The notes: generated by a model not told the origin, from the sequence alone. Numbered from the stretch's first letter, positions 1 through 5,331 are shown. The stretch is 8,804 bases of DNA from Rickettsiales bacterium (GCA_028289305.1 JANQQO010000091.1:1-8804), one strand, 5' to 3'. Translations and numbers: made by a program.

Positions 1-539
1 ATAAGGTAGCGAAAATGCTGGGGCTCGGCTATCCCGGTGGGCCGCCAGTGGAGCGCATGGCAAAGCAGGGTGATGCGACGCGCTTTGCTTTCCCGCGGCC
101 GCTTTTGAGCACGCCGGGCGGTGATTTCTCGTTTTCTGGGCTGAAGACCGCGGTGTATCGCAGTGTGGCGGAGTGGGATATGGCGGCGGTGACGGGGCAA
201 GATAAGGCGGATGTGTGCGCCTCTTTTCAGGCGGCGTGCGGTGATGTGGTGGATGATCGCATGGCGTGGGCGATTGCGCAGTTTAAAGAGGGTTGGCCAG
301 CGGGTGAGGCGCTGGTGGTGGCTGGTGGGGTGGCGGCGAATCAGTATCTGCGCGGGCGGCTGGAGGTGCTTAGCGCGGCGCAAGGCTTGCGCTTTGTGGC
401 GCCGCCGATGCGGCTGTGTACGGATAACGCGGCGATGATCGCCTGGGCTGGGGTGGAGCGGTTTACCCGTGGTTTGACAGGCGGGCTCGATTTTGCTCCG
501 CGTGCACGCTGGGGGCTGGATGTTCTGGGGCATTCTTAG
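1..539 (+). CDS. tsaD: TsaD C-terminal half (partial, 5' end outside window)
   Basis: TsaD is the catalytic subunit of the cytoplasmic machinery that transfers the threonylcarbamoyl group to A37 of ANN-decoding tRNAs (t6A). The frame is open from the left edge: the first full codons read KVAKMLGLGYPGGP, the conserved continuation of the GEAFDKVAK motif, so the ATG at 15 is internal and not the start. Further family marks are FSGLKTAV, the nucleotide-binding glycine motif VVAGGVAAN, and CTDNAAMIA, whose Asp belongs to the metal/nucleotide site. About 178 residues are visible of a protein usually near 340-360, so the N-terminal half, including the metal-binding His motif, lies upstream. The stop is TAG at 537-539. 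The gene is convergent with the immunity genes on its right. Identification is secure; only the length is unknown. Confidence 0.95.
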   Translation, partial: KVAKMLGLGYPGGPPVERMAKQGDATRFAFPRPLLSTPGGDFSFSGLKTAVYRSVAEWDMAAVTGQDKADVCASFQAACGDVVDDRMAWAIAQFKEGWPAGEALVVAGGVAANQYLRGRLEVLSAAQGLRFVAPPMRLCTDNAAMIAWAGVERFTRGLTGGLDFAPRARWGLDVLGHS

Positions 540-566
540 TAGGCCTGGTTGTTAGAGCGCCTACTG
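537..566. terminator. Inverted repeat between convergent genes, possible weak terminator
   Basis: AGTAGGC at 538-544 pairs perfectly with GCCTACT at 559-565 around a 14-nt loop. The hairpin begins inside the tsaD stop codon and ends 10 bp before the stop of the convergent gene. No T-run follows on either strand, so it is not a classical intrinsic terminator. Position between two convergent 3' ends is the main argument for a role in ending transcription or protecting 3' ends. Confidence 0.3.
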
Positions 567-575
567 AGGGTGGTA

Positions 576-947
576 TTACTCCACAATCTCCACCGTGCTT
601 TCTGATCCATCACTGGCTTTGACCAATTCTAAGGCGAGGGCGGCTTTCTGGCGCACGATGTCCATCTCGGGTGCGTTGAGAATTTCTTCATCGCTCATAG
701 TAAACTCATCGATAGCGTTGGTTGATTCGTCTAAATCACGTAATGCGTCGTCGGCCGCTTTGCCGAACACAGTTTCTTCATTTTCCAACATGTCGCCCAA
801 GGCAGTATCATCAAATACTGCATTGACGTCATCTCCAAAAGATGAGGAGAGGCCTTGGTTATTTTTAAACCATGCCACTTCTTGAAACCCTCGGCTTGAT
901 AAATCTTCTAAGCCTTGAATAACATTCTTTTTGTAAATTCTTCTCAT
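576..947 (-). CDS. Distal putative immunity protein paralogue (Imm-c)
   Basis: A 123-residue acidic, soluble protein with no signal peptide or membrane segment. It is clearly paralogous to the next two minus-strand genes. Shared features are an N-terminal IYKKN-type helix, an FQEVAWFKNNQGL segment, FDDT, VFGKAADDAL, and a C-terminal tail ending SESTVEIVE. Start: ATG at 945-947 has a good GGAG Shine-Dalgarno eight bases upstream. It is the last gene of the toxin-led minus-strand unit, 52 bp after its paralogue. Small tandem paralogues behind a polymorphic toxin are typically immunity proteins that bind and block the toxin domain; that is inference from context. The segment with bulky aromatic residues followed by an FDD motif recalls the SCO4402-type family found beside Rhs/CDI-like toxins, but I hold that match loosely. 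Its 3' end is nearly identical in DNA to that of Imm-a although its 5' half resembles Imm-b, so it looks mosaic. Confidence 0.72.
   Translation of the reverse strand: MRRIYKKNVIQGLEDLSSRGFQEVAWFKNNQGLSSSFGDDVNAVFDDTALGDMLENEETVFGKAADDALRDLDESTNAIDEFTMSDEEILNAPEMDIVRQKAALALELVKASDGSESTVEIVE
583..665. repeat. Direct repeat copy 1, shared 3' end of immunity genes
   Basis: These 83 bp match 1423-1505 at a constant offset of 840 with two differences (612 A/G and 618 T/C). They encode the last ~28 residues of Imm-c. Identity stops abruptly at 665/666, beyond which the two genes are clearly diverged. This is a recombination scar or gene-conversion tract and not selection on protein alone, because third codon positions are also conserved. 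Confidence 0.9.
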
Positions 948-999
948 CTAAATATCTCCAGTATGAACCTAAATTCCTCATAGAGGAGACAACGGCCGG

Positions 1000-1371
1000 C
1001 TATTCGACTATTTCAACGGTGCTTTCTGACAAGTCACTTGATAAAACAAGTGCTAACGCTTCAGCAGCCTTTTTTCTGATTGATTGCATTTCTGACAACC
1101 CAATAAGTACTTCTTCTGAGTATTCATCACCATCAATTCTGTCAGTCAATTTTTCTAAATTTATCAAGGCCTCGTCAGCTTCTTTTCCGAAGACGACTTT
1201 ACCTGCTTTTAACGCATCATCCAAAGTTGAGTCATAGAAAAGATCGAGAACATTCTCGTTGTACGAGTATGATAAGCCTTCATCATTGTTGAACCATGCT
1301 ACTCTTTGAAAATCGTAGTTCGACAATGCTTTTAAGGCATCAATGATATTATTTTTAAAAATCTTAAACAT
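1000..1371 (-). CDS. Middle putative immunity protein paralogue (Imm-b)
   Basis: Starting at the ATG at 1369-1371 the protein is 123 residues (MFKIFKNN...), exactly the length of Imm-c. Its first residues then align with MRRIYKKN. An in-frame ATG at 1405-1407 would add 12 residues (135 total), but that stretch is homologous to the non-coding spacer before Imm-c, where it is out of frame, so I prefer the shorter form. The SD is weak (AGAG) for the chosen start. It shares FQRVAWFNNDEGL, a FYDST motif and VFGKEADEAL with Imm-c and the SESTVEIVE tail with both paralogues, but its 3' DNA is diverged. It is AT-rich: 21 G+C in the 60 bases 1081-1140. Likely an immunity protein of different specificity or an orphan immunity gene kept from an earlier toxin tip; function is inferred from position only. 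Confidence 0.7.
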   Translation of the reverse strand: MFKIFKNNIIDALKALSNYDFQRVAWFNNDEGLSYSYNENVLDLFYDSTLDDALKAGKVVFGKEADEALINLEKLTDRIDGDEYSEEVLIGLSEMQSIRKKAAEALALVLSSDLSESTVEIVE

Positions 1372-1415
1372 CTTAAAATAGCTCTGGCTTAAACCTGAAC
1401 TCCTCATAGAAGCGG

Positions 1416-1799
1416 CTATTCAACAATCTCCACCGTGCTTTCTGATCCATCGCTGGCCTTGACCAATTCTAAGGCGAGGGCGGCTTTCTGGCGCACGATG
1501 TCCATCAACGGGTCTGCGATAATATCTTCCGTAGGGCGAAATTCGTTCACAGCGTCTGTTGCATCATGCAATTCAGCCAATGCTGTGGTGACGCTTTGGT
1601 CGATAATGATTTGCTCTGTTTCCAATAAGTAGGAGACAGCAGAATCATCGAACAACATATTCACAGCTTCTATGAACGAGCTAACCAAATTGTCAGGGTT
1701 ATCGGTATTTAACCAGATACGCTCTTGGTAGTTTTTATCGGCAAGCTCTTCTAAAAGCTTGGTTATATTTTCTTTATAAATTTTTAAACTATCGTTCAT
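1416..1799 (-). CDS. Toxin-adjacent putative immunity protein (Imm-a)
   Basis: A 127-residue acidic cytosolic protein whose ATG (1797-1799) overlaps the TGA of the toxin gene (1796-1798) as ATGA, so the two are translationally coupled. That coupling and direct adjacency make it the best candidate for the cognate immunity protein of the C-terminal toxin domain. Visible features are LKIYKENITKLLEEL at the N-terminus, YQERIWLN, MLFDDSAV near residue 50, and the tail ending SESTVEIVE. It lacks the VFGKxADxAL segment that joins Imm-b and Imm-c, having IIDQSVTTAL instead, so it is the most diverged of the three in the middle but shares its 3' end with Imm-c. No catalytic motif is recognisable. It could also be a toxin-specific chaperone, but small size, acidity and tandem paralogues favour immunity. 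Confidence 0.75.
   Translation of the reverse strand: MNDSLKIYKENITKLLEELADKNYQERIWLNTDNPDNLVSSFIEAVNMLFDDSAVSYLLETEQIIIDQSVTTALAELHDATDAVNEFRPTEDIIADPLMDIVRQKAALALELVKASDGSESTVEIVE
1423..1505. repeat. Direct repeat copy 2, shared 3' end of immunity genes
   Basis: Partner of 583-665, with two mismatches in 83 bp, encoding the C-terminal residues of Imm-a. Because this gene adjoins the toxin, it is the likelier source copy, with Imm-c the recipient; direction cannot be proven from one sequence. Confidence 0.9.
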
Positions 1800-3232
1800 C
1801 TGAACAGCTCTATATCAAAGTTAAATTCATCAAAAGGTATATGTGCTTCAGGTGAATCCCCTAGTACTGGATTACCATTTTTATCCAGCCATTGTCCATT
1901 TCGTTTCCATTTCACATAATCATTTCTTTGTGAAGGAAAGTCAGATTCAGGGTTACCCCGCTGGATACGTACGTCATTATGTACGTTCTCAGGATCAACG
2001 TATTTCACCCCATCACCCTTCCCTGCAGGCTCTTCCACCCACTCTTCTGGTACGCCTTCTGGGCGTTGGAAGATATCGTTGTTGGGTGGTGGTGGGTTTT
2101 CACCTTCGGGCACAATTTCCTCGCCATCGGGTACGATTTCTTCCCCTTCGGGCACCACCTCCTCGCTTTCGGTTGCTCTTATGAGGGCGGTGAGTCTGCG
2201 GAAGATATTTAAAATGATTTCACGTCCGCCGGCGCGTATAGCGGCGATGCCGAGGCCTCCTGTGAAGAGTTCGATGGGGATTTCGGTGATGGCATCGCGG
2301 AATGGCTCCTCGTCGAAATGCGGCTCGGCGCTGCATCTACAGCCGAAATCGTCGCCTGGGTGGCCGGTGGAGGGTGGGGTGCTCCAGGAGAAGATGCGGC
2401 CGTCGTTTTGGGCGTGGGCGGGGCGCACGCGGGCGTCATCTTGGCTGCGCCAGACATAGTGCGTGATGCCGAGTGCGCGCTGCCGCAGCTGATCGAGCCG
2501 TTGATTAATACGCGTGCGTAGTCGCTCTTTTTCTTGCTCGATGCGGGTTTCCACCTGCGGCCGGGTGGGGCGGCTAAGCACCAACGCCTTGATCTCCAGC
2601 GCTTCGCGGGTTTTCATGCCGATACGCGTAGCGTAGCTGCTGGCGATGCGCTCGAGCGTCTGCAGATATTCCAGGCGCAGCTTGGCGAGCACGGCGTCGA
2701 GCTGTTGCTCCTCGCCCTGGCTCAGCGCGGCGAAGGCCGGGAAAAACCCCTCTGGCAGGGTGATGCCGGGCGTGGTTTCCAGCTGGTTTTCGATGGTGTT
2801 GATGAAGCGCAGGCGGTGGGCCTCAGCCACCAGCGCAACAAAATCGTCTGCCTCTTCCATCGCGGTGAGGATCGTTTCATAGAGGATGGCAAGCGCCTCT
2901 TCGGCAGGCTCAGCGCGGGTTACCTTATAGGAAACGGGGCGGCGCTTGTAGAAAAACGGGCGGCCAACCTTCTCGCCTGGTGCGCGGTAACGCACCGGTT
3001 CTCCACGTTTCAGCGCCAGATAAGCCGCATATTCGCGGGCCTGCCATTCGGCCTCTTCTTCAGGTGTGAGCGTGGTGGTAGTGCGCGGTGACAGCACCGC
3101 AGCCTCACCCGCCATGCCCCGGCCATCGCCGTCACGAGTAATCGCACCCTCGCCCTTGCGGCACATAGCGCCCTCACCCTTCCAGTATAATTTTTCAAAA
3201 CCTTCAAACATAACTTCATTCTGAAGCCACAC
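1796..3232 (-). CDS. MuF (phage Mu gpF-like) polymorphic toxin
   Basis: A 478-residue protein with a modular plan. Residues ~60-255 are helical and charged. Residues ~255-304 carry the phage head-morphogenesis (Mu gpF) signature: HYVWRSQDDARVRPAHAQNDG, then HPGDDFGCRC. Residues ~357-380 are an acidic EEIVPEG repeat and proline linker. Residues ~403-478 form a small domain with GVKYVDPEN, VRIQRGNPES, DYVKW and SPEAHIPFDEF, a pattern I recognise from C-terminal tips of Rhs/CDI-like toxins. In MuF toxins the gpF part sits with the capsid and the tip is delivered to a target cell; the activity of this tip (probably a nuclease) is not provable here. Start is uncertain: GTG at 3232, or ATG at 3211, 3166 (strong GGGTGAGGG SD) or 3115. 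G+C drops sharply at the tip, consistent with tip exchange. Three immunity-like genes follow, the first overlapping by ATGA. Confidence 0.82.
   Translation of the reverse strand: MWLQNEVMFEGFEKLYWKGEGAMCRKGEGAITRDGDGRGMAGEAAVLSPRTTTTLTPEEEAEWQAREYAAYLALKRGEPVRYRAPGEKVGRPFFYKRRPVSYKVTRAEPAEEALAILYETILTAMEEADDFVALVAEAHRLRFINTIENQLETTPGITLPEGFFPAFAALSQGEEQQLDAVLAKLRLEYLQTLERIASSYATRIGMKTREALEIKALVLSRPTRPQVETRIEQEKERLRTRINQRLDQLRQRALGITHYVWRSQDDARVRPAHAQNDGRIFSWSTPPSTGHPGDDFGCRCSAEPHFDEEPFRDAITEIPIELFTGGLGIAAIRAGGREIILNIFRRLTALIRATESEEVVPEGEEIVPDGEEIVPEGENPPPPNNDIFQRPEGVPEEWVEEPAGKGDGVKYVDPENVHNDVRIQRGNPESDFPSQRNDYVKWKRNGQWLDKNGNPVLGDSPEAHIPFDEFNFDIELFR
2103..2165 (-). repeat. Three tandem 21-bp repeats encoding an acidic linker
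   Basis: Three consecutive 21-bp units (2103-2123, 2124-2144, 2145-2165) encode variants of the heptapeptide EEIVPEG (EEVVPEG, EEIVPDG, EEIVPEG). A PPPPNN run follows. The array separates the gpF region from the toxin tip. Copies differ at several bases, so it is degenerate. Confidence 0.85.
3110..3181 (-). repeat. Degenerate 24-bp tandem repeat near the toxin N-terminus
   Basis: Two good units and a third decayed one encode KGEGAMCR, KGEGAITR and DGDGRGMA (residues 18-41 of the longest frame). The period is a multiple of three, so the frame is kept. It may be a glycine-rich leader of the protein, or a non-coding repeat if translation really begins at the ATG at 3115. Confidence 0.6.
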
Positions 3233-3265
3233 CGCAACACCCGGAAGGGGCTTTTTTATATTTTT

Positions 3266-3294
3266 TTGACGTGGCCTGAAAGGCAGCGTAGAAT
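3266..3294 (+). promoter_or_regulatory. Sigma70-type promoter, predicted leaderless
   Basis: TTGACG (3266-3271) is 17 bp from TAGAAT (3289-3294): five of six matches in each hexamer at ideal spacing. A start point seven bases downstream of the -10 box falls on 3301, the A of the ATG of the next gene. No Shine-Dalgarno sequence is present before that ATG. A T-rich stretch precedes the -35 box and could act as an UP-like element. Confidence 0.65.
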
Positions 3295-3300
3295 AGAGTT

Positions 3301-4173
3301 ATGGCAGGATTATTGCGCGGATATGTAGATAAGGCCTATCGCAGCTATGAAAAGCTGCGTGATAAGCTCATGTTTCGGGAGAAATATGGCGAGTATCGCG
3401 TGGCAAAATATTCAGTGCGTAAGCGCGTGGTGGTGATTAACTGGAATAGCGATGAAGGCCGGCAGATGCTGATGCATGCGACGTATAACCAGGATTTTTT
3501 CCGCTTAGCGCATGCGTTCCAGCCACAGATCAACCCGTTTTTCTGTAGTGTGGCGTGTATGGTGACGGTGCTGAATGCGCTGCGCTTACCACGGGGGATT
3601 GTGCCGAGCCAGAAAGGGTTTGACTTCGTAGCGCCGGATGGGAAGACGATTCATTATAAGATGTATTCGCAGCTGACTTTGCTGAACGAAGAAACCGAAC
3701 AGGTGAAGCGCAAAGAGGATATCGCGCCGAGTATGCGTGGGGGCGAAGTGGTGTCGGCGGAGAATTATGCGCCAGGGCTGACGCTGGGCCAGGTGCAGCA
3801 GATGCTAGAGATTTATGGTGCGCAGACCGAGCTGCATTATGCGGCGAAGGTGATCGAGAAGGGCTTGCCGCTGTTTATTGAGGTGCTGAAAAATACGCTG
3901 CTCGATAGCGAGGCGCTGATGATTGTGAATTATGAAGGGCAGGTGATGGGGCTTTCCACCGGCGGGCATTATTCGGTGGTGGGGGCGTATGATCAGGCGT
4001 CGGACCATGTGCTGGTGTTGGATACGGCCGCGCATAAAAATCCGTGGTATTGGGTGCCGACCAAGCATCTCTATCACGCGATGCATGCAATGGCGGGGGA
4101 GCATACCCGCGGATATTTAATTGTATGGGATGAGGCGAATGCAGAAGGCAGAAACCAGAAGACAGAAAACTGA
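3301..4173 (+). CDS. Phytochelatin synthase-like cysteine peptidase
   Basis: A 290-residue protein of the phytochelatin synthase family (papain-like fold). The active-site block is QINPFFCSVACMVTVLNAL with Gln76 and Cys82, six residues apart as in plant enzymes (Gln50/Cys56). His223 in GGHYSVVGAYD and Asp241 in VLVLDTAAHKNPWYW are 18 apart, like His162/Asp180. All catalytic positions are therefore present. Bacterial members are short, lack the plant Cys-rich C-terminal half, and mostly hydrolyse glutathione to gamma-glutamylcysteine and glycine, with little phytochelatin synthesis; that activity is inferred. No signal peptide is seen, so it is probably cytosolic. A charged ~45-residue N-terminal extension precedes the catalytic core. 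The ATG at 3301 is set by the promoter immediately upstream. The last residues (AEGRNQKTEN) are encoded by a heptanucleotide repeat and are probably not part of the fold. It is a single-gene unit convergent with xthA. Confidence 0.85.
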   Translation: MAGLLRGYVDKAYRSYEKLRDKLMFREKYGEYRVAKYSVRKRVVVINWNSDEGRQMLMHATYNQDFFRLAHAFQPQINPFFCSVACMVTVLNALRLPRGIVPSQKGFDFVAPDGKTIHYKMYSQLTLLNEETEQVKRKEDIAPSMRGGEVVSAENYAPGLTLGQVQQMLEIYGAQTELHYAAKVIEKGLPLFIEVLKNTLLDSEALMIVNYEGQVMGLSTGGHYSVVGAYDQASDHVLVLDTAAHKNPWYWVPTKHLYHAMHAMAGEHTRGYLIVWDEANAEGRNQKTEN

Positions 4174-4176
4174 AAA
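4142..4176 (+). repeat. Heptanucleotide tandem repeat (CAGAARN-type)
   Basis: Five consecutive 7-mers: CAGAAGG, CAGAAAC, CAGAAGA, CAGAAAA and a decayed CTGAAAA. The repeat supplies the final codons and stop (TGA 4171-4173) of the phytochelatin synthase-like gene. Period 7 is not a multiple of three, so copy-number change would shift the frame and alter the C-terminus. Confidence 0.8.
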
Positions 4177-4188
4177 AGTGTTTTTGGG

Positions 4189-4977
4189 CTACCTTACATC
4201 TAGTGCACAGAGAACGGGGGCGTGGTCGGAGGCTTTTTCTTTGCCGCGCGTATCGTCATCAATGCGCGCGGTGGTGACGCGGTCGGCCGCTTGGGGGGAG
4301 AGTAGGAGATGGTCGATGCGCATGCCTTTGTTTTGCTGCCAGCCGCCACCGCGATAATCCCACCAGCTGAAGGCTTGCACCTCTGGATGGCATGCACGCC
4401 AGACATCGGTGAGGCCGAGATGGAGCAGGGCGTGGAAGCGGGATTGTTCATCCGGGTGGAAACAGGTGGTGCCACGGAGATTTGCAGGATCGTAGACATC
4501 GCTATCTTCGGGGGCGACATTGTAATCGCCGCCTAAAACCAGCACTTCTTCCTGTGCGAGCAAGGTGGTAGCGTGGTCACGCAGGCGCTCGAAAAAGCGG
4601 AGCTTATAGGGGAAGCGATCGGAATCAGGCGTGCCACCATTGGGCACATAGATGCTCGCAACGCGCAGCACGGTGTCATCGATATACGCTACGGCTTCGA
4701 TATAGCGGGCCTGGGTATCTTCTTCCTCGCCGGGAAGGGTGGTGGTGATGTCATCGAGCGGGAATTTGGAAAGGATGGCAACGCCGTTATAGGTTTTTTG
4801 TCCGTGAATGGCGAGGTTATAGCCGAGATCTTCAAATTCGGTGCGTGGGAAAGCCTCGGTGATGCATTTGATTTCTTGCAGCAAGACGATGTCGGGCTTG
4901 GCGTCAGCGAGCCAGGCGAGCACGTTAGGAAGGCGGGCTTTGACGGAGTTGACGTTATAGGTGGCAATGGTGACCAT
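4189..4977 (-). CDS. xthA: Exodeoxyribonuclease III (AP endonuclease)
   Basis: A 262-residue enzyme of the Mg-dependent endonuclease/exonuclease/phosphatase fold. It cleaves DNA 5' of abasic sites and removes 3'-blocking groups in base excision repair. Family residues are visible in order: Asn8 in ATYNVNSVKAR, Glu35 in LLQEIK, Tyr110 in SIYVPNG, Asp151/Asn153 in GGDYNVAPEDSDVYDP, Asp222 in GMRIDHLLLS, and Asp251-His252 in KASDHAPV. Length is normal for the family and nothing is missing. The ATG at 4975-4977 gives the standard MVTIATYN start, yet no Shine-Dalgarno lies before it: that place is taken by a hairpin that includes the stop of erpA 18 bp upstream. It therefore appears to be the second gene of an erpA-xthA unit, translated by coupling. 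Its 3' end is 15 bp from the convergent phytochelatin synthase-like gene. Confidence 0.95.
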   Translation of the reverse strand: MVTIATYNVNSVKARLPNVLAWLADAKPDIVLLQEIKCITEAFPRTEFEDLGYNLAIHGQKTYNGVAILSKFPLDDITTTLPGEEEDTQARYIEAVAYIDDTVLRVASIYVPNGGTPDSDRFPYKLRFFERLRDHATTLLAQEEVLVLGGDYNVAPEDSDVYDPANLRGTTCFHPDEQSRFHALLHLGLTDVWRACHPEVQAFSWWDYRGGGWQQNKGMRIDHLLLSPQAADRVTTARIDDDTRGKEKASDHAPVLCALDVR

Positions 4978-4978
4978 G

Positions 4979-5001
4979 GTATAGGGCGGTATTGCCTATA
5001 C
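4979..5001 (-). promoter_or_regulatory. Hairpin linking the erpA stop to the xthA start
   Basis: In mRNA sense, GTATAGG and CCTATAC form a perfect 7-bp stem around a 9-nt loop, followed by one base and the xthA ATG. The TAG stop of erpA lies in the 5' arm. A ribosome finishing erpA would melt the stem, which suggests translational coupling. Function is inferred. Confidence 0.45.
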
Positions 5002-5331
5002 GCTGAAACTGTTGCCGCAGCCGCAATTTGCGGAAGCGTTGGGATTGGTGATGCTGAAATGGGCGGCGCCCAAGGTTTCAACGAAATCGATGGTAGAACC
5101 AGCGAGGAAAGGCAGAGAAACGGCATCGATATGCACGGTTGCGGCCTCTTTTTTTAAGATGAGGTCATCTTCTGCGGTGTTCGTATCAAAATCAAAGGTA
5201 TATTGGAAGCCAGAGCAGCCGCCACCATCTACGCCGACGCGCAAGAAAGTGCCGGGCGCTTCGTTTTTCAAGAGCTCGGTAACGCGCTTTGCAGCGCTGT
5301 CTGATAATTCTACTTGTTGTGTATGTTCCAT
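4996..5331 (-). CDS. erpA: A-type iron-sulfur carrier protein (ErpA/IscA family)
   Basis: A 111-residue A-type carrier that receives Fe-S clusters from the assembly scaffold and passes them to apo-enzymes in the cytoplasm. The three cluster-binding cysteines are in place: Cys39 in DGGGCSGFQYTF, and Cys103 and Cys105 in the C-terminal NCGCGNSFSV. Length is typical. ErpA is preferred over IscA or SufA because of the FQYTFDFD region and because the gene stands beside the dGTPase-like gene and argS, and not inside an isc/suf cluster; paralogue assignment is still the weakest part. The ATG at 5329-5331 is preceded by AGGG at very short spacing. It is divergent from the dGTPase-like gene with 22 bp between start codons, so its promoter must extend into that gene's 5' end. 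It is followed by xthA. Confidence 0.9.
   Translation of the reverse strand: MEHTQQVELSDSAAKRVTELLKNEAPGTFLRVGVDGGGCSGFQYTFDFDTNTAEDDLILKKEAATVHIDAVSLPFLAGSTIDFVETLGAAHFSITNPNASANCGCGNSFSV

Noticed and set aside
211..438. Plus-strand frame rich in Arg and Trp inside tsaD
   Set aside because: Alternative frame of the conserved tsaD sequence; the composition is typical of a shadow frame in G-rich DNA.
595..885. Plus-strand open frames antisense to all three immunity genes with similar N-termini (also 1019-1237 and 1435-1632)
   Set aside because: The similarity follows from the shared 3' ends of the minus-strand genes read in the same antisense frame; no ribosome-binding site or independent protein signature supports them.
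2534..3091. 185-codon plus-strand open frame opposite the gpF region
   Set aside because: Lies wholly antisense to a frame with a recognisable gpF signature and high G+C; it shows no family motif of its own.
3184..3189. TATACT on the minus strand just upstream of the ATG at 3166, as a -10 box for a shorter toxin transcript
   Set aside because: No hexamer at 16-18 bp upstream resembles TTGACA (best matches two of six), and it lies inside the longest reading frame.
3224..3267. Plus-strand AAGCC...GGCTT pair followed by T-runs, terminator-like
   Set aside because: The stem is only five pairs with a loop of about 19 nt, and no plus-strand gene ends nearby; the T-rich tract is better explained as promoter-flanking sequence.
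4173..4185. A5-GTG-T5 palindrome between the convergent phytochelatin synthase-like and xthA genes as a terminator
   Set aside because: An all-A/T five-pair stem with a 3-nt loop is too weak to call; it also partly continues the heptanucleotide repeat.
4573..5157. 194-codon plus-strand frame spanning the xthA-erpA junction
   Set aside because: Antisense to two genes with complete catalytic and cluster-ligand motifs; its glycine-rich composition is a by-product of the opposite strand.
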